Of a stretch of 64,000 nucleotides of DNA, positions 45,564-55,564 are shown piece after piece. The notes beneath the pieces are model-generated. The model ran no database searches and was not told the origin of the DNA. It saw nothing but the letters and a program-made list of their open reading frames with translations. The DNA comes from Pacificibacter marinus. Lineage in GTDB: Bacteria; Pseudomonadota; Alphaproteobacteria; Rhodobacterales; Rhodobacteraceae. A program made the translations under genes and the position numbers. The stretch spans positions 62,001 to 126,000 of the forward strand of contig NZ_JAHKPK010000017.1 of assembly GCF_018860665.1 (NCBI RefSeq), read 5' to 3'. Numbering within the stretch: position 1 is the stretch's first letter; each line of letters begins with the position of its first letter.

Positions 45564-46043
45564 ATGGCAAAGAAACAGACCGCAGAAGAAAAGAACTACA
45601 AGGTGATCGCCGAGAATCGGCGCGCACGCTATGACTACGCGATCGAGAGCGATCTCGAATGTGGCGTTTTGTTACATGGCTCTGAGGTCAAATCTTTGCG
45701 CACTGGCGGATCAAATATCGCAGAAAGCTATGCTGCAGTTGAGGCGAACGAGTTGTGGTTGGTCAATTCCTACATCGCGCCCTACCAACAGGCGATGTTC
45801 CCGCATGAAGAGCGGCGTAGACGTAAGTTGCTCGTATCTAAGCGTGAGTTGTCCAAGCTCTGGCAGGCAACGGGGCGTGAGGGCATGACGCTCGTGCCGC
45901 TCGTGATGTATTTCAACCATAAAGGGCGGGTCAAAATTAAAATTGGCATCGCCAAAGGTAAAAAGAACCACGACAAACGTGCCTCAGATGCCAAACGTGA
46001 TTGGAATCGCCAAAAGTCACGTTTGCTACGTCACAATTCCTAA
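45564..46043 (+). CDS. smpB: SsrA-binding protein SmpB
   Basis: Escorts tmRNA to stalled ribosomes for trans-translation. 159 residues with the signature [35 protein letters not shown], and the basic C-terminal tail [23 protein letters not shown] 45564 has a weak ribosome site (CAGGATT); the upstream in-frame ATG at 45489 would add unrelated residues and overlap the channel gene's promoter. No ssrA RNA gene is visible nearby. Confidence 0.96.
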   Translation: MAKKQTAEEKNYKVIAENRRARYDYAIESDLECGVLLHGSEVKSLRTGGSNIAESYAAVEANELWLVNSYIAPYQQAMFPHEERRRRKLLVSKRELSKLWQATGREGMTLVPLVMYFNHKGRVKIKIGIAKGKKNHDKRASDAKRDWNRQKSRLLRHNS

Positions 46044-46185
46044 ACTGACGCTTGTGCCCTTCCTTTGTGGGGGACTACCTTGCGATTTCTCCCCTAGGTC
46101 TGTGCTTTTATTCTCCTTTAAGGATTGAACACCAAGGCGAAGGGCCTGCTTTGGCGCTTCGTGATTGGCCGGGATGGAGAATGAT

Positions 46186-46473
46186 ATGGAACACCTTCTT
46201 ATACAGTTGATTTTTGGTGCCGCAGGCGGAAATGCCGTTGGCAAACTTGTGCCAAAGCTGGATCTTGGAACGCTTGGAAATTCGGTCGTTGGCATCGTTG
46301 GTGGCGGCATTGGTGGGCAGCTTTTGAATAAGCTTGGCACAGGCGGTATAGGGATGGCGACTGGTGGCATCGATGTTGAAGCGATCATACAAAGTTTCGC
46401 AGGCGGCGGTGTCGGTGGCGGCGCGTTGATGGTTGTAGTTGGTTTGCTTAAATCACAGATGCGCAAAGCCTAG
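46186..46473 (+). CDS. Small Gly-rich membrane protein
   Basis: A 95-residue protein, very rich in Gly and hydrophobic residues (FGAAGGNAVGKLV, VVGIVGGGIGGQLLNKL, GGGVGGGALMVVVGLL), ending in KSQMRKA. It resembles a family of small conserved glycine-zipper-like membrane proteins of unknown function. ATG 46186 has GGAGA upstream; ATG 46174 is an alternative. It stands alone between smpB and sseA. Glycine-zipper sequences can insert into membranes, but the role here is unknown. Confidence 0.68.
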   Translation: MEHLLIQLIFGAAGGNAVGKLVPKLDLGTLGNSVVGIVGGGIGGQLLNKLGTGGIGMATGGIDVEAIIQSFAGGGVGGGALMVVVGLLKSQMRKA

Positions 46474-46639
46474 CTGTGGTTCAGGCGACTGATGATGGTC
46501 GCATTGAAATCGCGTCTTTGTAAGGTTTTGATCTGAAGTCTGCCATTTTGGCACAGAATCATACCTTTGGTAGGTCTCGCGCCTTGCATGAAATGAGGCA
46601 GAGCGTTATGCGAAGATATACCAATTCAAAGGCCGAAAA

Positions 46640-47494
46640 ATGCCCCATAGCGATCCGAAAACGCTCGTGTCGACGACTTGGCTCGCCGAACGTGTAAAAG
46701 ACCCAGATTTGCGTCTGATTGATGCGTCATGGTATTTGCCTGATATGAACCGAGACGCCAAAGCCGAATATGTGAACGAGCATATCGCGGGCGCACGGTT
46801 TGTCGACATCGATGATGTTTCCGATGCGCGCTCGACCTTGCCGCATATGCTGCCGCCCGCCGAAAAATTCATGTCGCGGATGCGCGCGCTTGGTGTCGGC
46901 GATGGACATCAAGTTGTGATTTATGACGGCTCGGGACTATTTTCAGCGCCGCGCCTTTGGTGGATGTTTAAATATTTTGGCCAAAGCAAAGTTGCTGTTT
47001 TGGATGGCGGCTTGCCCAAGTGGAAAGCCGAAAAACGCCCCACAACCACTGAGCCACCTGTCATTCGTGACCGGCATATGGTTGTCGTTGAGCAAAGCGA
47101 TTTATTGCGCGATGTAACTCAAGTGGCTTCGTCGTCGAAGCTTGGCGATCACACAATTATTGATGCGCGCCCCGGTCCCCGCTTTCGTGGCGAGGCTCCA
47201 GAGCCGCGCGCGGGTCTGCGGGTCGGTCATATTCCAAATGCGCGCAACGTGCCGTTTGGCAACCTATTGCAAGCCGATGGCACCTTGAAACACCCAGGCG
47301 AACTGCGCCTCGTGTTCGAAGCCGCCGGCGTCGATTTGACCAAACCTGCGATTACATCCTGTGGATCAGGCGTGACCGCAGCAATTTTGAGCCTTGCGCT
47401 TGAGCGGATCGGAGTAAAGCACGCGCTTTATGATGGAAGCTGGGCGGAGTGGGGCATGTACGGCGACCTGAAAGTCGCAACAGGAGAAGCATGA
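46640..47494 (+). CDS. sseA: 3-Mercaptopyruvate sulfurtransferase
   Basis: A 284-residue two-domain rhodanese. The C-terminal domain has the active-site loop TSCGSGVTA and the CH2-type motif GHIPNARNVPFGNL; the N-terminal inactive domain starts VSTTWLAERVKDPDLRLIDASW. CGSG(I/V)TA is the mercaptopyruvate rather than thiosulfate type. It transfers sulfur from 3-mercaptopyruvate to thiols or thioredoxin. Its stop overlaps the aminotransferase start region (ATGATG). Confidence 0.92.
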   Translation: MPHSDPKTLVSTTWLAERVKDPDLRLIDASWYLPDMNRDAKAEYVNEHIAGARFVDIDDVSDARSTLPHMLPPAEKFMSRMRALGVGDGHQVVIYDGSGLFSAPRLWWMFKYFGQSKVAVLDGGLPKWKAEKRPTTTEPPVIRDRHMVVVEQSDLLRDVTQVASSSKLGDHTIIDARPGPRFRGEAPEPRAGLRVGHIPNARNVPFGNLLQADGTLKHPGELRLVFEAAGVDLTKPAITSCGSGVTAAILSLALERIGVKHALYDGSWAEWGMYGDLKVATGEA

Positions 47495-48678
47495 TGCTGA
47501 ACAACTTGAACCCTCAATTCCCTGATCCAATCATGCAGTTGATCACGCTGTGCCGCGAAGACACGCGTGATACGAAAATTGATCTTGGTGTTGGCGTCTA
47601 CAAAGACGGCACAGGACAAACGCCGGTGATGCAAGCGGTGCGTGCCGCCAGCAAAAAGGTTTGGGACAATGAGACCACCAAGGTCTACACAGGCCTGCCT
47701 GGTGATCCCGCGTTCGGTCAGGCTATGCGTGAACTGGTTTTGGCTGACAGTGTCGATGCGGGTCGCGTTGGCGTTATCGGGACACCAGGTGGCACTGGCG
47801 CGATCCGTCAAGCGTTTGAATTGGCGCGCTTGGCGAACCCCGATGTAACCGTGTGGACATCGAACCCGACATGGCCGAACCACTTGGCTATTTTGAAATT
47901 CATGGGCATTCCAAACACGGAATACGCCTATTTCGACGAAGTGTCTTGTCGCGTTGATTTTGACGCTATGATGGATAGCCTAAAAGACGTTAAAGCAGGC
48001 GATATGGTGTTGTTGCACGGCTGCTGTCACAACCCAACAGGCGCGAACCTGACGCTTGAACAATTCGGGCTTGTGGCTGATTTGATCGCGGACAAAGGCG
48101 CGTTGGCGCTGGTCGATATCGCCTACCAAGGGTTCGGCGACGGTTTGGAAGAAGACGCAGCCCCCACGCGTTTGTTGGCGTCCAAATTGCCAGAGATGCT
48201 GATCGCCGCGTCTTGTTCCAAAAACTTTGGGGTCTATCGCGAGCGCACGGGGTGCTTGATGGCAATCTCGGAAGACGCGTCCATGACAGCCAAAACTCAA
48301 GCGAACATGAACTACTTGAACCGTGTCGCATTTTCATTCCCACCAGACCATGGTGCGCGCTTGGTGACAACTGTTTTGACAGACGAAGAACTGACAGCAC
48401 AGTGGAAAACTGAGCTTGAAAACGTGCGTTTGAGCATGCTTGGCTTGCGCACGCAGCTGTCAGACGAGCTGCGCCAGCGGACCAATTCTGATCGGTTTGA
48501 TTTCATTGCGAAGCACCGCGGGATGTTCTCACGTATTGGTGCGACACCTGAAGAAGTGATGAAAATGCGCGAAGATTTCGCGATCTACATGGTGTCTGAC
48601 AGTCGGATGAACATTGCGGGTTTGACGCCAAAAACAGTGCCATTGCTGGCCGAGGCGATTGCAAAATCTTGCAAGTGA
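47494..48678 (+). CDS. Aromatic/aspartate aminotransferase (class I)
   Basis: A 394-residue PLP enzyme of the AspC/TyrB family. The Schiff-base Lys is in SCSKNFGVYRERTG, and the PLP-binding segments NPTGANLTLEQF and DIAYQGFGDG are conserved. It transaminates between aspartate or aromatic amino acids and 2-oxoglutarate. Two in-frame ATGs (47491, 47494) sit 4 and 7 nt after GGAG; 47494 gives the usual length. Coupled to sseA upstream, so cysteine-derived mercaptopyruvate could be made and used together (inference). Terminator at 48702-48731. Confidence 0.92.
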   Translation: MLNNLNPQFPDPIMQLITLCREDTRDTKIDLGVGVYKDGTGQTPVMQAVRAASKKVWDNETTKVYTGLPGDPAFGQAMRELVLADSVDAGRVGVIGTPGGTGAIRQAFELARLANPDVTVWTSNPTWPNHLAILKFMGIPNTEYAYFDEVSCRVDFDAMMDSLKDVKAGDMVLLHGCCHNPTGANLTLEQFGLVADLIADKGALALVDIAYQGFGDGLEEDAAPTRLLASKLPEMLIAASCSKNFGVYRERTGCLMAISEDASMTAKTQANMNYLNRVAFSFPPDHGARLVTTVLTDEELTAQWKTELENVRLSMLGLRTQLSDELRQRTNSDRFDFIAKHRGMFSRIGATPEEVMKMREDFAIYMVSDSRMNIAGLTPKTVPLLAEAIAKSCK

Positions 48679-48701
48679 TATTGCAGCACCACACTTGACG
48701 T

Positions 48702-48731
48702 GAAAAGGCCCCTTTGTTGTGGGCCTTTTTT
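48702..48731 (+). terminator. Terminator after the aminotransferase gene
   Basis: AAAAGGCCC pairs with GGGCCTTTTT across CTTTGTTGT. It ends in TTTTTT. Confidence 0.88.
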
Positions 48732-48776
48732 ATGTGCACAGTCTTAGGTCTCGGCGAAACTATAGGGTCTTTGTCG

Positions 48777-49592
48777 TTAGCCGGATTGAACTTTCTGCAT
48801 CTGCGCATCGAAAGCTTTCCATGTGAGAGAGGCCTTATTGCCTGCGATCCCATGATAGTGAGATTTGCCGCTCGAATTGGGCAGGCCTGCCCAAATTTTC
48901 GCAAGGTTGTTCATGAAATCATGTCGTTTCATCCTACCTGTCTGAAATTCAACCAGCCCAGCGTCGGCGAGCAGGACGTCAGATAGTGTATCTTGCACGT
49001 TTGGTGTGAACAGGGTGCTTGTTGGGACCCCTACCTGTGCAACCACCCGCTTTAGGGTCTTAGGGATGAATTGATAGCGGCCGATGGCATGGGGTTGCCC
49101 TGGCGTCGCGTCGATCCAAGCATAGATTTCATCGATGGTCATTTGTGTGGGACGTTTTTGCGGACGTACTTTGGCACCGTGTTGCACGGCGTCATAGCCA
49201 TCGCGGTGCGATTCTGCTTGACCGATGATGTGCCGAATTTGTGCAACTGATGTCGTGCCGCTGGGACGCAGATATGAGGCGCGCATGGCGGCCGTCATCA
49301 CATGCGTTTGCTTGGGGAGTGCGACGGGAAGGTTGACTTTCGTTGGCTTGGCGACGGGGTCAGGGCGCGGGGGCAGAGGGGCAAAGAACCCTAGATTGGC
49401 GTTGGTCGGGACAAGGCTCGGGCTTTGCGTCGAGGCAAGGAAAAGCGGTTGAGCACTGCCCGTTGGCGCAAGCACGCCTCGGTTTTGGAAAAACAAAGAT
49501 CCACCGATCATCGTACTGGGTTCGGCGATGGCTGACCCCAAAGCTACGAAAAGTAAGATGTGAGCGCCAAGCGCACGGTAGATAAAAGTCAT
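48777..49592 (-). CDS. Exported muramidase-like protein (phage-lysozyme-like fold)
   Basis: A 271-residue protein with a signal peptide (VALGSAIA-EPST) and a Pro-rich linker (about residues 65-95). The C-terminal domain resembles GH104-type muramidases: IIGQAESHRDGYDAV at about 128, MTIDEIYAWI, then HAIGRYQFIPKTLKRVVAQVG. The Glu in GQAES is the likely catalytic acid. It may be an endogenous cell-wall hydrolase or a domesticated phage enzyme. The family call is moderate. It has no neighbouring phage genes; it converges with the aminotransferase gene. Confidence 0.68.
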   Translation of the reverse strand: MTFIYRALGAHILLFVALGSAIAEPSTMIGGSLFFQNRGVLAPTGSAQPLFLASTQSPSLVPTNANLGFFAPLPPRPDPVAKPTKVNLPVALPKQTHVMTAAMRASYLRPSGTTSVAQIRHIIGQAESHRDGYDAVQHGAKVRPQKRPTQMTIDEIYAWIDATPGQPHAIGRYQFIPKTLKRVVAQVGVPTSTLFTPNVQDTLSDVLLADAGLVEFQTGRMKRHDFMNNLAKIWAGLPNSSGKSHYHGIAGNKASLTWKAFDAQMQKVQSG

Positions 49593-49701
49593 TCTGACCT
49601 CCTTGTAATGGCAGCGTATCCCAGCAAACGGATGCGGCGAACAAAGAGACTATCGGTCCAATTTATTTAGAATTGGTTGAGTTTGGGGAAATTCCGTACC
49701 C

Positions 49702-49736
49702 CAAAGCAAAAGGCCCGAGCAGTGATGCCCGGGCCG
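49702..49736 (-). terminator. Terminator after amt (minus strand)
   Basis: On the minus strand GGCCCG pairs with CGGGCC around a 12-nt loop, followed by TTTTGCTTT. It lies 23 bp beyond the amt stop. Confidence 0.8.
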
Positions 49737-49758
49737 ATCAAGATAATATTGAAAGGGA

Positions 49759-51078
49759 TTATCCTTTGTAGAACTCAGGGTATGCTTCCATGCCGAGCTC
49801 TGCTTTGTCGAGACCGAGGACCTCAGCTTCTTCGGAGACGCGGATGCCGCCGAATGCTTTGAGGACCAACCAGACAACCAATGAGGTGATGAAGACAAAG
49901 GCGCCGATGATGATGATGCCCATGGCTTGTGTGACAAAAGATGTGCCGTCGTTTGTGATTGGAACAGCCATTGTGCCCCAGATACCAGCAACCAAGTGTA
50001 CTGGGATCGCGCCAACAACGTCATCAATTTTCAATTTGTCGAGCAGTGGCACTGTGTAAACAACGATGATACCGCCGATGCCGCCGATGACCAAAGACAT
50101 GAACAAAGATGGAGCAAGTGGTTCAGCGGTGATGGATACGAGACCAGCAAGCGCGCCGTTGAGAACCATGGTGAGGTCAACTTTGCCGTATTGGATTTGT
50201 GTCAGGATCAAAGCAACAACCGCGCCGGCAGCAGCCGCCATGTTTGTGTTTGCAAAGATGCGAGACACGTCAGTGATATCGCCAACAGTCCCAGCAGCCA
50301 ATTGTGAGCCACCGTTAAAGCCGAACCAACCGAGCCACAAGATGAATGTACCCAATGTTGCGAGCGCCAAGTTGGAACCAGGCATTGGAACAGTTTTGCC
50401 GTCTTTGTATTTGCCGATGCGTGGGCCGAGAACGATAGCACCTGCAAGTGCCGCGAAACCGCCTGCTGCGTGAACCAATGTGGAGCCAGCAAAGTCAGAG
50501 AAGCCCATTTCAGACAAGAAGCCGCCGCCCCACTGCCAAGATGCTTCGATCGGGTAGATAACGCCGGTCAAGATCGTGGTGAAGATAAGGAATGGCCACA
50601 ATTTGATACGCTCAGCAAGCGTACCAGAAACGATGGACGCAGTTGTCGCACAGAACATCAACTGGAAGAAAAAGTCGGATGCGCCGGATGCGTAGTCGAG
50701 TGATGCGTCTGCAGCAGCAAGACCAACTGGCTCAAGTGAGGTAATGGCGAACCATGGGCCCATGACGCCTTCGATAACCCATTCGCCCGGGTACATGATA
50801 CCATAGCCGATGAGCCAGTACATGATGGACGCAATCGCGAAGAGAGCGATATTTTTGGTGAGCTGTGTTGTGACGTTCTTAGAGCGTACAAGGCCTGCTT
50901 CGAGCATAGCAAAGCCAGCGGCCATCCAGAACACCAAGAAGCCGCCAATAAGGAATAGCATCGTGGTTAGGATGTAGGGGGTGATGTCAGGTGCGGCTTC
51001 CGCGGCGTCCTGAGCGAAAGCCACAACGGGAAGCACAGAGGCTGCCAGTGAGGCTGGGATGAGTTTGGTGAGTTTCAT
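49759..51078 (-). CDS. amt: Ammonium transporter
   Basis: A 439-residue AmtB-type channel with a signal peptide (VVAFAQ) and 11 predicted helices. Twin pore histidines appear as LVHAAGGFAAL (helix 5) and PVHLVAGIWGT (helix 10). Ammonium is taken up across the inner membrane. The ATG at 51078 is the family start; the long N-terminal extension in frame is unrelated. It follows glnK on the same strand by 34 bp, the classic glnK-amt operon in which GlnK can plug the channel when nitrogen is plentiful. Confidence 0.95.
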   Translation of the reverse strand: MKLTKLIPASLAASVLPVVAFAQDAAEAAPDITPYILTTMLFLIGGFLVFWMAAGFAMLEAGLVRSKNVTTQLTKNIALFAIASIMYWLIGYGIMYPGEWVIEGVMGPWFAITSLEPVGLAAADASLDYASGASDFFFQLMFCATTASIVSGTLAERIKLWPFLIFTTILTGVIYPIEASWQWGGGFLSEMGFSDFAGSTLVHAAGGFAALAGAIVLGPRIGKYKDGKTVPMPGSNLALATLGTFILWLGWFGFNGGSQLAAGTVGDITDVSRIFANTNMAAAAGAVVALILTQIQYGKVDLTMVLNGALAGLVSITAEPLAPSLFMSLVIGGIGGIIVVYTVPLLDKLKIDDVVGAIPVHLVAGIWGTMAVPITNDGTSFVTQAMGIIIIGAFVFITSLVVWLVLKAFGGIRVSEEAEVLGLDKAELGMEAYPEFYKG

Positions 51079-51112
51079 GTATGGTGACCCTTTTCGTCTC
51101 AATCTTGCGCGC

Positions 51113-51498
<386 letters not shown>

Positions 51499-51717
51499 TG
51501 GCCAAGAAAGACGCTGTTAAGGGGTTGTACACAAGCGAGGATGTGCCCAATTGTGAGTCGAAAACAGGCAGGGGTGATTAATAATTATACATTTTAATCG
51601 CGTTGATTAATAAATAGGCAAAAAATAAAGCAAAGTTCGAGGCGCGATTCCCCCTCAACATTCGTGAGACGCCTCTATACTGTGCAAGCAACATACAAAA
51701 AACGATTGAGCAGTGAC

Positions 51718-53916
51718 ATGGCAGGACAAGGTGGCACAAGCCGCGGCGGTGGCAAAAAACGGTTGGTGGCGGAGCGCAGGTATCCCGCAGCATCACAGGC
51801 AAAACCGAAAGCTAAGGCAAAACCTAAACGCGCAACCCCCAAACGCAGACGTAAAGCGGCACCAAAACGGTCGTCCAACATTTTTGTGCGCGTGATCGGG
51901 GGCATGATCCGTTGGGTGCTGCGCTTGATTTGGCTGATTTTCTCGCGTGGTGCTTTGGCGGGGGCCGTTGTCTTGGGTCTCGCGATTTTCTATGTGTATA
52001 CCACGCTCCCACCGTTCTCAGAGCTTCTTGATGGCCGGGCACGCGGGTCTGTGACGCTGACGGACCGTGATGGCGCGGTGTTTGCTTGGCGCGGCGAACA
52101 GTTCGGGGGACAGATAACTGCCGATACAGTCTCCCCACACCTCAAAAATGCGATCGTTGCGACGGAAGACCGGCGTTTTTATAAGCATTTCGGCCTATCG
52201 CCGCGCGGTATCGCGTCAGCTGTAAAGATCAATCTGAGCGAAGGGCGCGGGCCTTTGTCGGGTCACGGTGGCTCAACGCTTACGCAACAAGTGGCGAAAC
52301 TACTGTGCCTTGGGGTGCCCTTTGATCCCAAAGAGTGGAAAAGCCAAACTGAATACGAAGCGGACTGTCGCCAAGGTAGTATCACACGCAAAGCCAAAGA
52401 AGCCGTATATGCCATGGCGATGGAAGCGCGTTATTCCAAAGACGAAATTCTTTCAATCTATATGAACCGTGCCTATCTAGGGGCTGGCGCAAATGGGTTC
52501 GAGGCGGCTTCTGAGCGTTATTTCGGCATATCAGCCGCTGACGTGAATATTGCGCAAAGTGCGATGCTTGCAGGGCTTTTGACAGCACCTTCGCGTTATG
52601 CACCCACCAGTAACCTTAAGCGCTCGCAGGAACGCGCTGGTATCGTATTGCTGTTGATGAACCAACAGGGTTTTATTTCGGACGCTGAACGTGCTGAGGC
52701 CAAAGCGAATCCTGCTGAACTGTCGGAGGCCGCACAGCAACGAGCGGGCGGATATTACGCCGACTGGGTGATGGGCGCTGGTCCTGACTTTTTGACACGC
52801 GAAACCACTGAGGACGTCATCATTGAGACGACCTTTGATCCTCGCCTGCAAAACGCTGCCGAAGAGGCGCTGACATGGGTGTTTGACAACAAGGTACGCG
52901 AAGGGTCCAAAGCCCAAGCTGCGATTGTGATCATGAGCGCAGATGGCGCCGTGCGTGGCATGGTCGGCGGGCGTAAATTGCGCGGCATCACAGGCGCGTT
53001 CAACCGTGCCACACAAGCCAAGCGCCAGCCAGGGTCAGCGTTCAAGCCATTCGTCTTTGCCACGGCCTTGGATATGGGCTGGTCATACGACAGCCCGATC
53101 TTAGACGAACCTATTACGGTGAACATCCCCGGCTCTGGTCCTTGGTCGCCACAAAACTATGATCGTAAATTTCACGGCATGGTGACTGTGACTGAGGCGC
53201 TGCAAAAAAGCTTTAACATTCCAGCGGTAAAACTGGCGATGGATGTGGGACTTGAGAATGTGCGCACCGTGGCGCAGATGTTCGGTATTGAAAGCGATCT
53301 CGCACAGGGGCCAGCTTTGGCGCTCGGCGCATCAGAATCGACACTGCTGGAAATGACCGGTGCATATGCGGGTATTTTGAATGGTGGGTCGTCTGTAACC
53401 CCCTATGGATTGCGCTCTTTGCGTCTGAAAGGCACATCGGACGAGATCATGGGGCAAGATGGCGGTCTGGGTGAACGCGTCATCACGCCGGCTGCGGCTG
53501 AGCAACTCATTTATATGATGTACAACGTGGTTCAAAATGGCACTGGCACCCGCGCCCGTCTTGATGGTGTCGAGGCCGCAGGTAAAACCGGCACAACCCA
53601 GGCTGCGCGCGATGCGTGGTTCATGGGGTTCACTGCAGATTACGTTGTGGGCGTCTGGATGGGGTATGACGACAATTCGCCTTTGACTGGGGTCACAGGC
53701 GGTGGCTTGCCTGCTGATATCTGGCACGAAACCATGAAGCGTGTGCAGCAAGATCGGCCTGGAAAGCCTCTGCCAATGTTACGCCCCTCTGTGCCGCCGC
53801 AGATTCCAGCGAATTCCAGCCAGAGTGTATCCAATAGTGGCGCCCGTCAAAATAACGACAAGGCTCAGAATGTGTTGGGCGATATTCTGTCGTCTATATT
53901 TGGCAAAAAGAATTGA
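51718..53916 (+). CDS. Class A penicillin-binding protein (PBP1-type)
   Basis: A 732-residue bifunctional peptidoglycan synthase. A basic cytoplasmic tail (Lys/Arg/Pro/Ala-rich, residues 1-55) precedes a transmembrane helix (about 80-100). The glycosyltransferase domain has the EDRRFYKHFG and LTQQVAKLL motifs. The transpeptidase domain has GSAFKP (SxxK), SFN (SxN) and KTGTT. GT and TP domain order is standard. ATG 51718 is preceded by GAGCAGTGAC. Divergent from glnK, convergent with mlaC; a hairpin terminator follows at 53948-53982. Confidence 0.95.
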   Translation: MAGQGGTSRGGGKKRLVAERRYPAASQAKPKAKAKPKRATPKRRRKAAPKRSSNIFVRVIGGMIRWVLRLIWLIFSRGALAGAVVLGLAIFYVYTTLPPFSELLDGRARGSVTLTDRDGAVFAWRGEQFGGQITADTVSPHLKNAIVATEDRRFYKHFGLSPRGIASAVKINLSEGRGPLSGHGGSTLTQQVAKLLCLGVPFDPKEWKSQTEYEADCRQGSITRKAKEAVYAMAMEARYSKDEILSIYMNRAYLGAGANGFEAASERYFGISAADVNIAQSAMLAGLLTAPSRYAPTSNLKRSQERAGIVLLLMNQQGFISDAERAEAKANPAELSEAAQQRAGGYYADWVMGAGPDFLTRETTEDVIIETTFDPRLQNAAEEALTWVFDNKVREGSKAQAAIVIMSADGAVRGMVGGRKLRGITGAFNRATQAKRQPGSAFKPFVFATALDMGWSYDSPILDEPITVNIPGSGPWSPQNYDRKFHGMVTVTEALQKSFNIPAVKLAMDVGLENVRTVAQMFGIESDLAQGPALALGASESTLLEMTGAYAGILNGGSSVTPYGLRSLRLKGTSDEIMGQDGGLGERVITPAAAEQLIYMMYNVVQNGTGTRARLDGVEAAGKTGTTQAARDAWFMGFTADYVVGVWMGYDDNSPLTGVTGGGLPADIWHETMKRVQQDRPGKPLPMLRPSVPPQIPANSSQSVSNSGARQNNDKAQNVLGDILSSIFGKKN

Positions 53917-53947
53917 CGCATCCGTGATGCACGCGGTCTAAAATGAA

Positions 53948-53982
53948 AAACGGCGCGCCCTTAGGTAGGGGTGCGCCGTTTG
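53948..53982. terminator. Bidirectional terminator between the PBP and mlaC genes
   Basis: AAACGGCGC pairs with GCGCCGTTT across a loop with its own GCCC/GGGT pairing. It serves both convergent genes. Confidence 0.85.
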
Positions 53983-54005
53983 AAATGCATTAACCTTGGC
54001 TGAGC

Positions 54006-54620
54006 TTATTTAAGAGCTGCTGTCAGTCTATCGATGCTGCCACCGGCTTTATCCAACATTGCACCGATTTCAGCGCGCTCAGATTTCAGAAGTGAAATGC
54101 CTTCGATCGTCAGGTCAATGAATTTACCCGTTTTGTCAGCCACGATGAATGAGATCGCAAAGGGCGATTCGCCACGCAAAATAGCTGTGCAGGACACCTC
54201 GTAGATCGAATTGATCTTTTGTGTCTTGTTCACTTCAATCTTGCCGCCGATGAACTCGCGAAAACGCGATCCATATTTGCGCGAAATGTAGCCTTGAAAC
54301 GCACTTGTAAACGCACTCAATTGCGCTGCTGACGCTGAGCGTGCAGAGGGCCCAAGCACCGAGCGGGCGATGTTCGGGGTGTCAGCGTAGTTGACCAAGA
54401 CACGCTCAAAGTCAGCGAACATGCCAGACTCGGATTTGCCTGAGTTGATGATCGTATTGATATCGCTCACAGCCTTGGTGATCAGTGCTTCAGCCTGAGA
54501 GCTTGAGAACGCAAACGCCGCGTGTGGCATGGCGATAAGCAATGTTAAACCAGAAACTGCACCAGTCAAAAAGCGACGGCGGCCAAGATCGGAGGGGCGG
54601 GAAGGAAATAGGTTATTCAT
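54006..54620 (-). CDS. mlaC: Phospholipid-binding protein MlaC-type
   Basis: A 204-residue periplasmic protein of the Ttg2D/MlaC family with a Tat-type signal (RRRFLTGAVSG). It has the conserved LITKAVSDINTIINSGK, FERVLVNYADTPNIARSVLG and ISLLKSERAEIGAML stretches. It ferries phospholipids between the outer-membrane MlaA and the inner-membrane MlaFEDB. ATG 54620 overlaps the mlaA stop by 8 bp, indicating coupled translation. MlaFED genes are not in the window. Confidence 0.9.
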   Translation of the reverse strand: MNNLFPSRPSDLGRRRFLTGAVSGLTLLIAMPHAAFAFSSSQAEALITKAVSDINTIINSGKSESGMFADFERVLVNYADTPNIARSVLGPSARSASAAQLSAFTSAFQGYISRKYGSRFREFIGGKIEVNKTQKINSIYEVSCTAILRGESPFAISFIVADKTGKFIDLTIEGISLLKSERAEIGAMLDKAGGSIDRLTAALK

Positions 54621-55362
54621 AAAAATCCTCGTAAAGATCGTAGGAGGGGTTATCCACAGGTGCAGAGTCATCTTGCGAAACTGGTGTGCCAAGTTCGAAG
54701 CGGCGTCTATCGAGATATGACAAACGCAACTGCGCATAGCCATCTGCACTGTCATATATCACAGACTCGTAGAGATCAGAGTAACGATACCGCGTGTCAA
54801 CGATGTCCGCTACTTTAAGACCGGTTTTGATGTTTGATGCTTTGGGGGCCAGCACCGTGCCTAGTGGATCAAGCGCGATGTCGACGATTAGCCCGACCAT
54901 ATCGCGGTTGGTCGAGGGGCCATAAACAGGCAGAACAATGTATTCCCCTTCGCCAAAGCCCCAGACATGCAAAGTTTCACCGAAATCGCTGTCGCGTTTA
55001 TCAAGCCCAACTTCGGAGGCTGGATCGAAAAGCCCAGCAAACCCAAGTGTCGCATTCACAGCGAAGCGTGCCGTGTTGTGAAGCGCATCCACAAGTTTGA
55101 ACTGAAGCAGATTGTTGACCACAGTTCCAGGCAAGCTCAAGGTGTCAGAAACATTGCTCAGGCCTTTGCGCACAGGATCAGGCACGACCGTTCCGTAGGC
55201 GACCGCGACAGGTTTGATCACACCACGATCTAACTGAATGTTAGACTCATATGTCGCGCGGTTTTGCGCTTCATGCGGGTCGTTTATGCCCGTTGCCGGC
55301 GTGTGGGATGCACAGGCAGACAAGGTGAGCGCGGCGACAAAAATAAGGGCAAGCTTTTTCAC
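54613..55362 (-). CDS. mlaA: Outer-membrane lipoprotein MlaA (VacJ)
   Basis: A 249-residue lipoprotein (lipobox LSAC near residue 17; GTG 55362 is the likely start, MKKLALIFVAALTLSACAS). It has the MlaA signature GINDPHEAQNRATYESN, ARFAVNATLGFAGLFDPASEVGL, FGETLHVWGFGEGEYIVLPVYGPS. It removes phospholipids from the outer leaflet and passes them to MlaC. It is the first gene of the two-gene operon. Confidence 0.95.
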   Translation of the reverse strand: MKKLALIFVAALTLSACASHTPATGINDPHEAQNRATYESNIQLDRGVIKPVAVAYGTVVPDPVRKGLSNVSDTLSLPGTVVNNLLQFKLVDALHNTARFAVNATLGFAGLFDPASEVGLDKRDSDFGETLHVWGFGEGEYIVLPVYGPSTNRDMVGLIVDIALDPLGTVLAPKASNIKTGLKVADIVDTRYRYSDLYESVIYDSADGYAQLRLSYLDRRRFELGTPVSQDDSAPVDNPSYDLYEDFYE

Positions 55363-55564
55363 TGATTGATAATCCAGTTTAATGCGTTGGCAGCACAAAA
55401 GCTGCTGAGTACAGTTGCCAGATAGTCCTTATTTGGCAGAAGCCCAATATTAACATGTTTCGCAATAAACTCCTGTGACACAGAATCAACAATGTGCGGC
55501 GAGATATTATTCGTTTTACAGCAACTTTCCGCACAAAGTTACAAAAGTGGGCTAAAAACACCCA

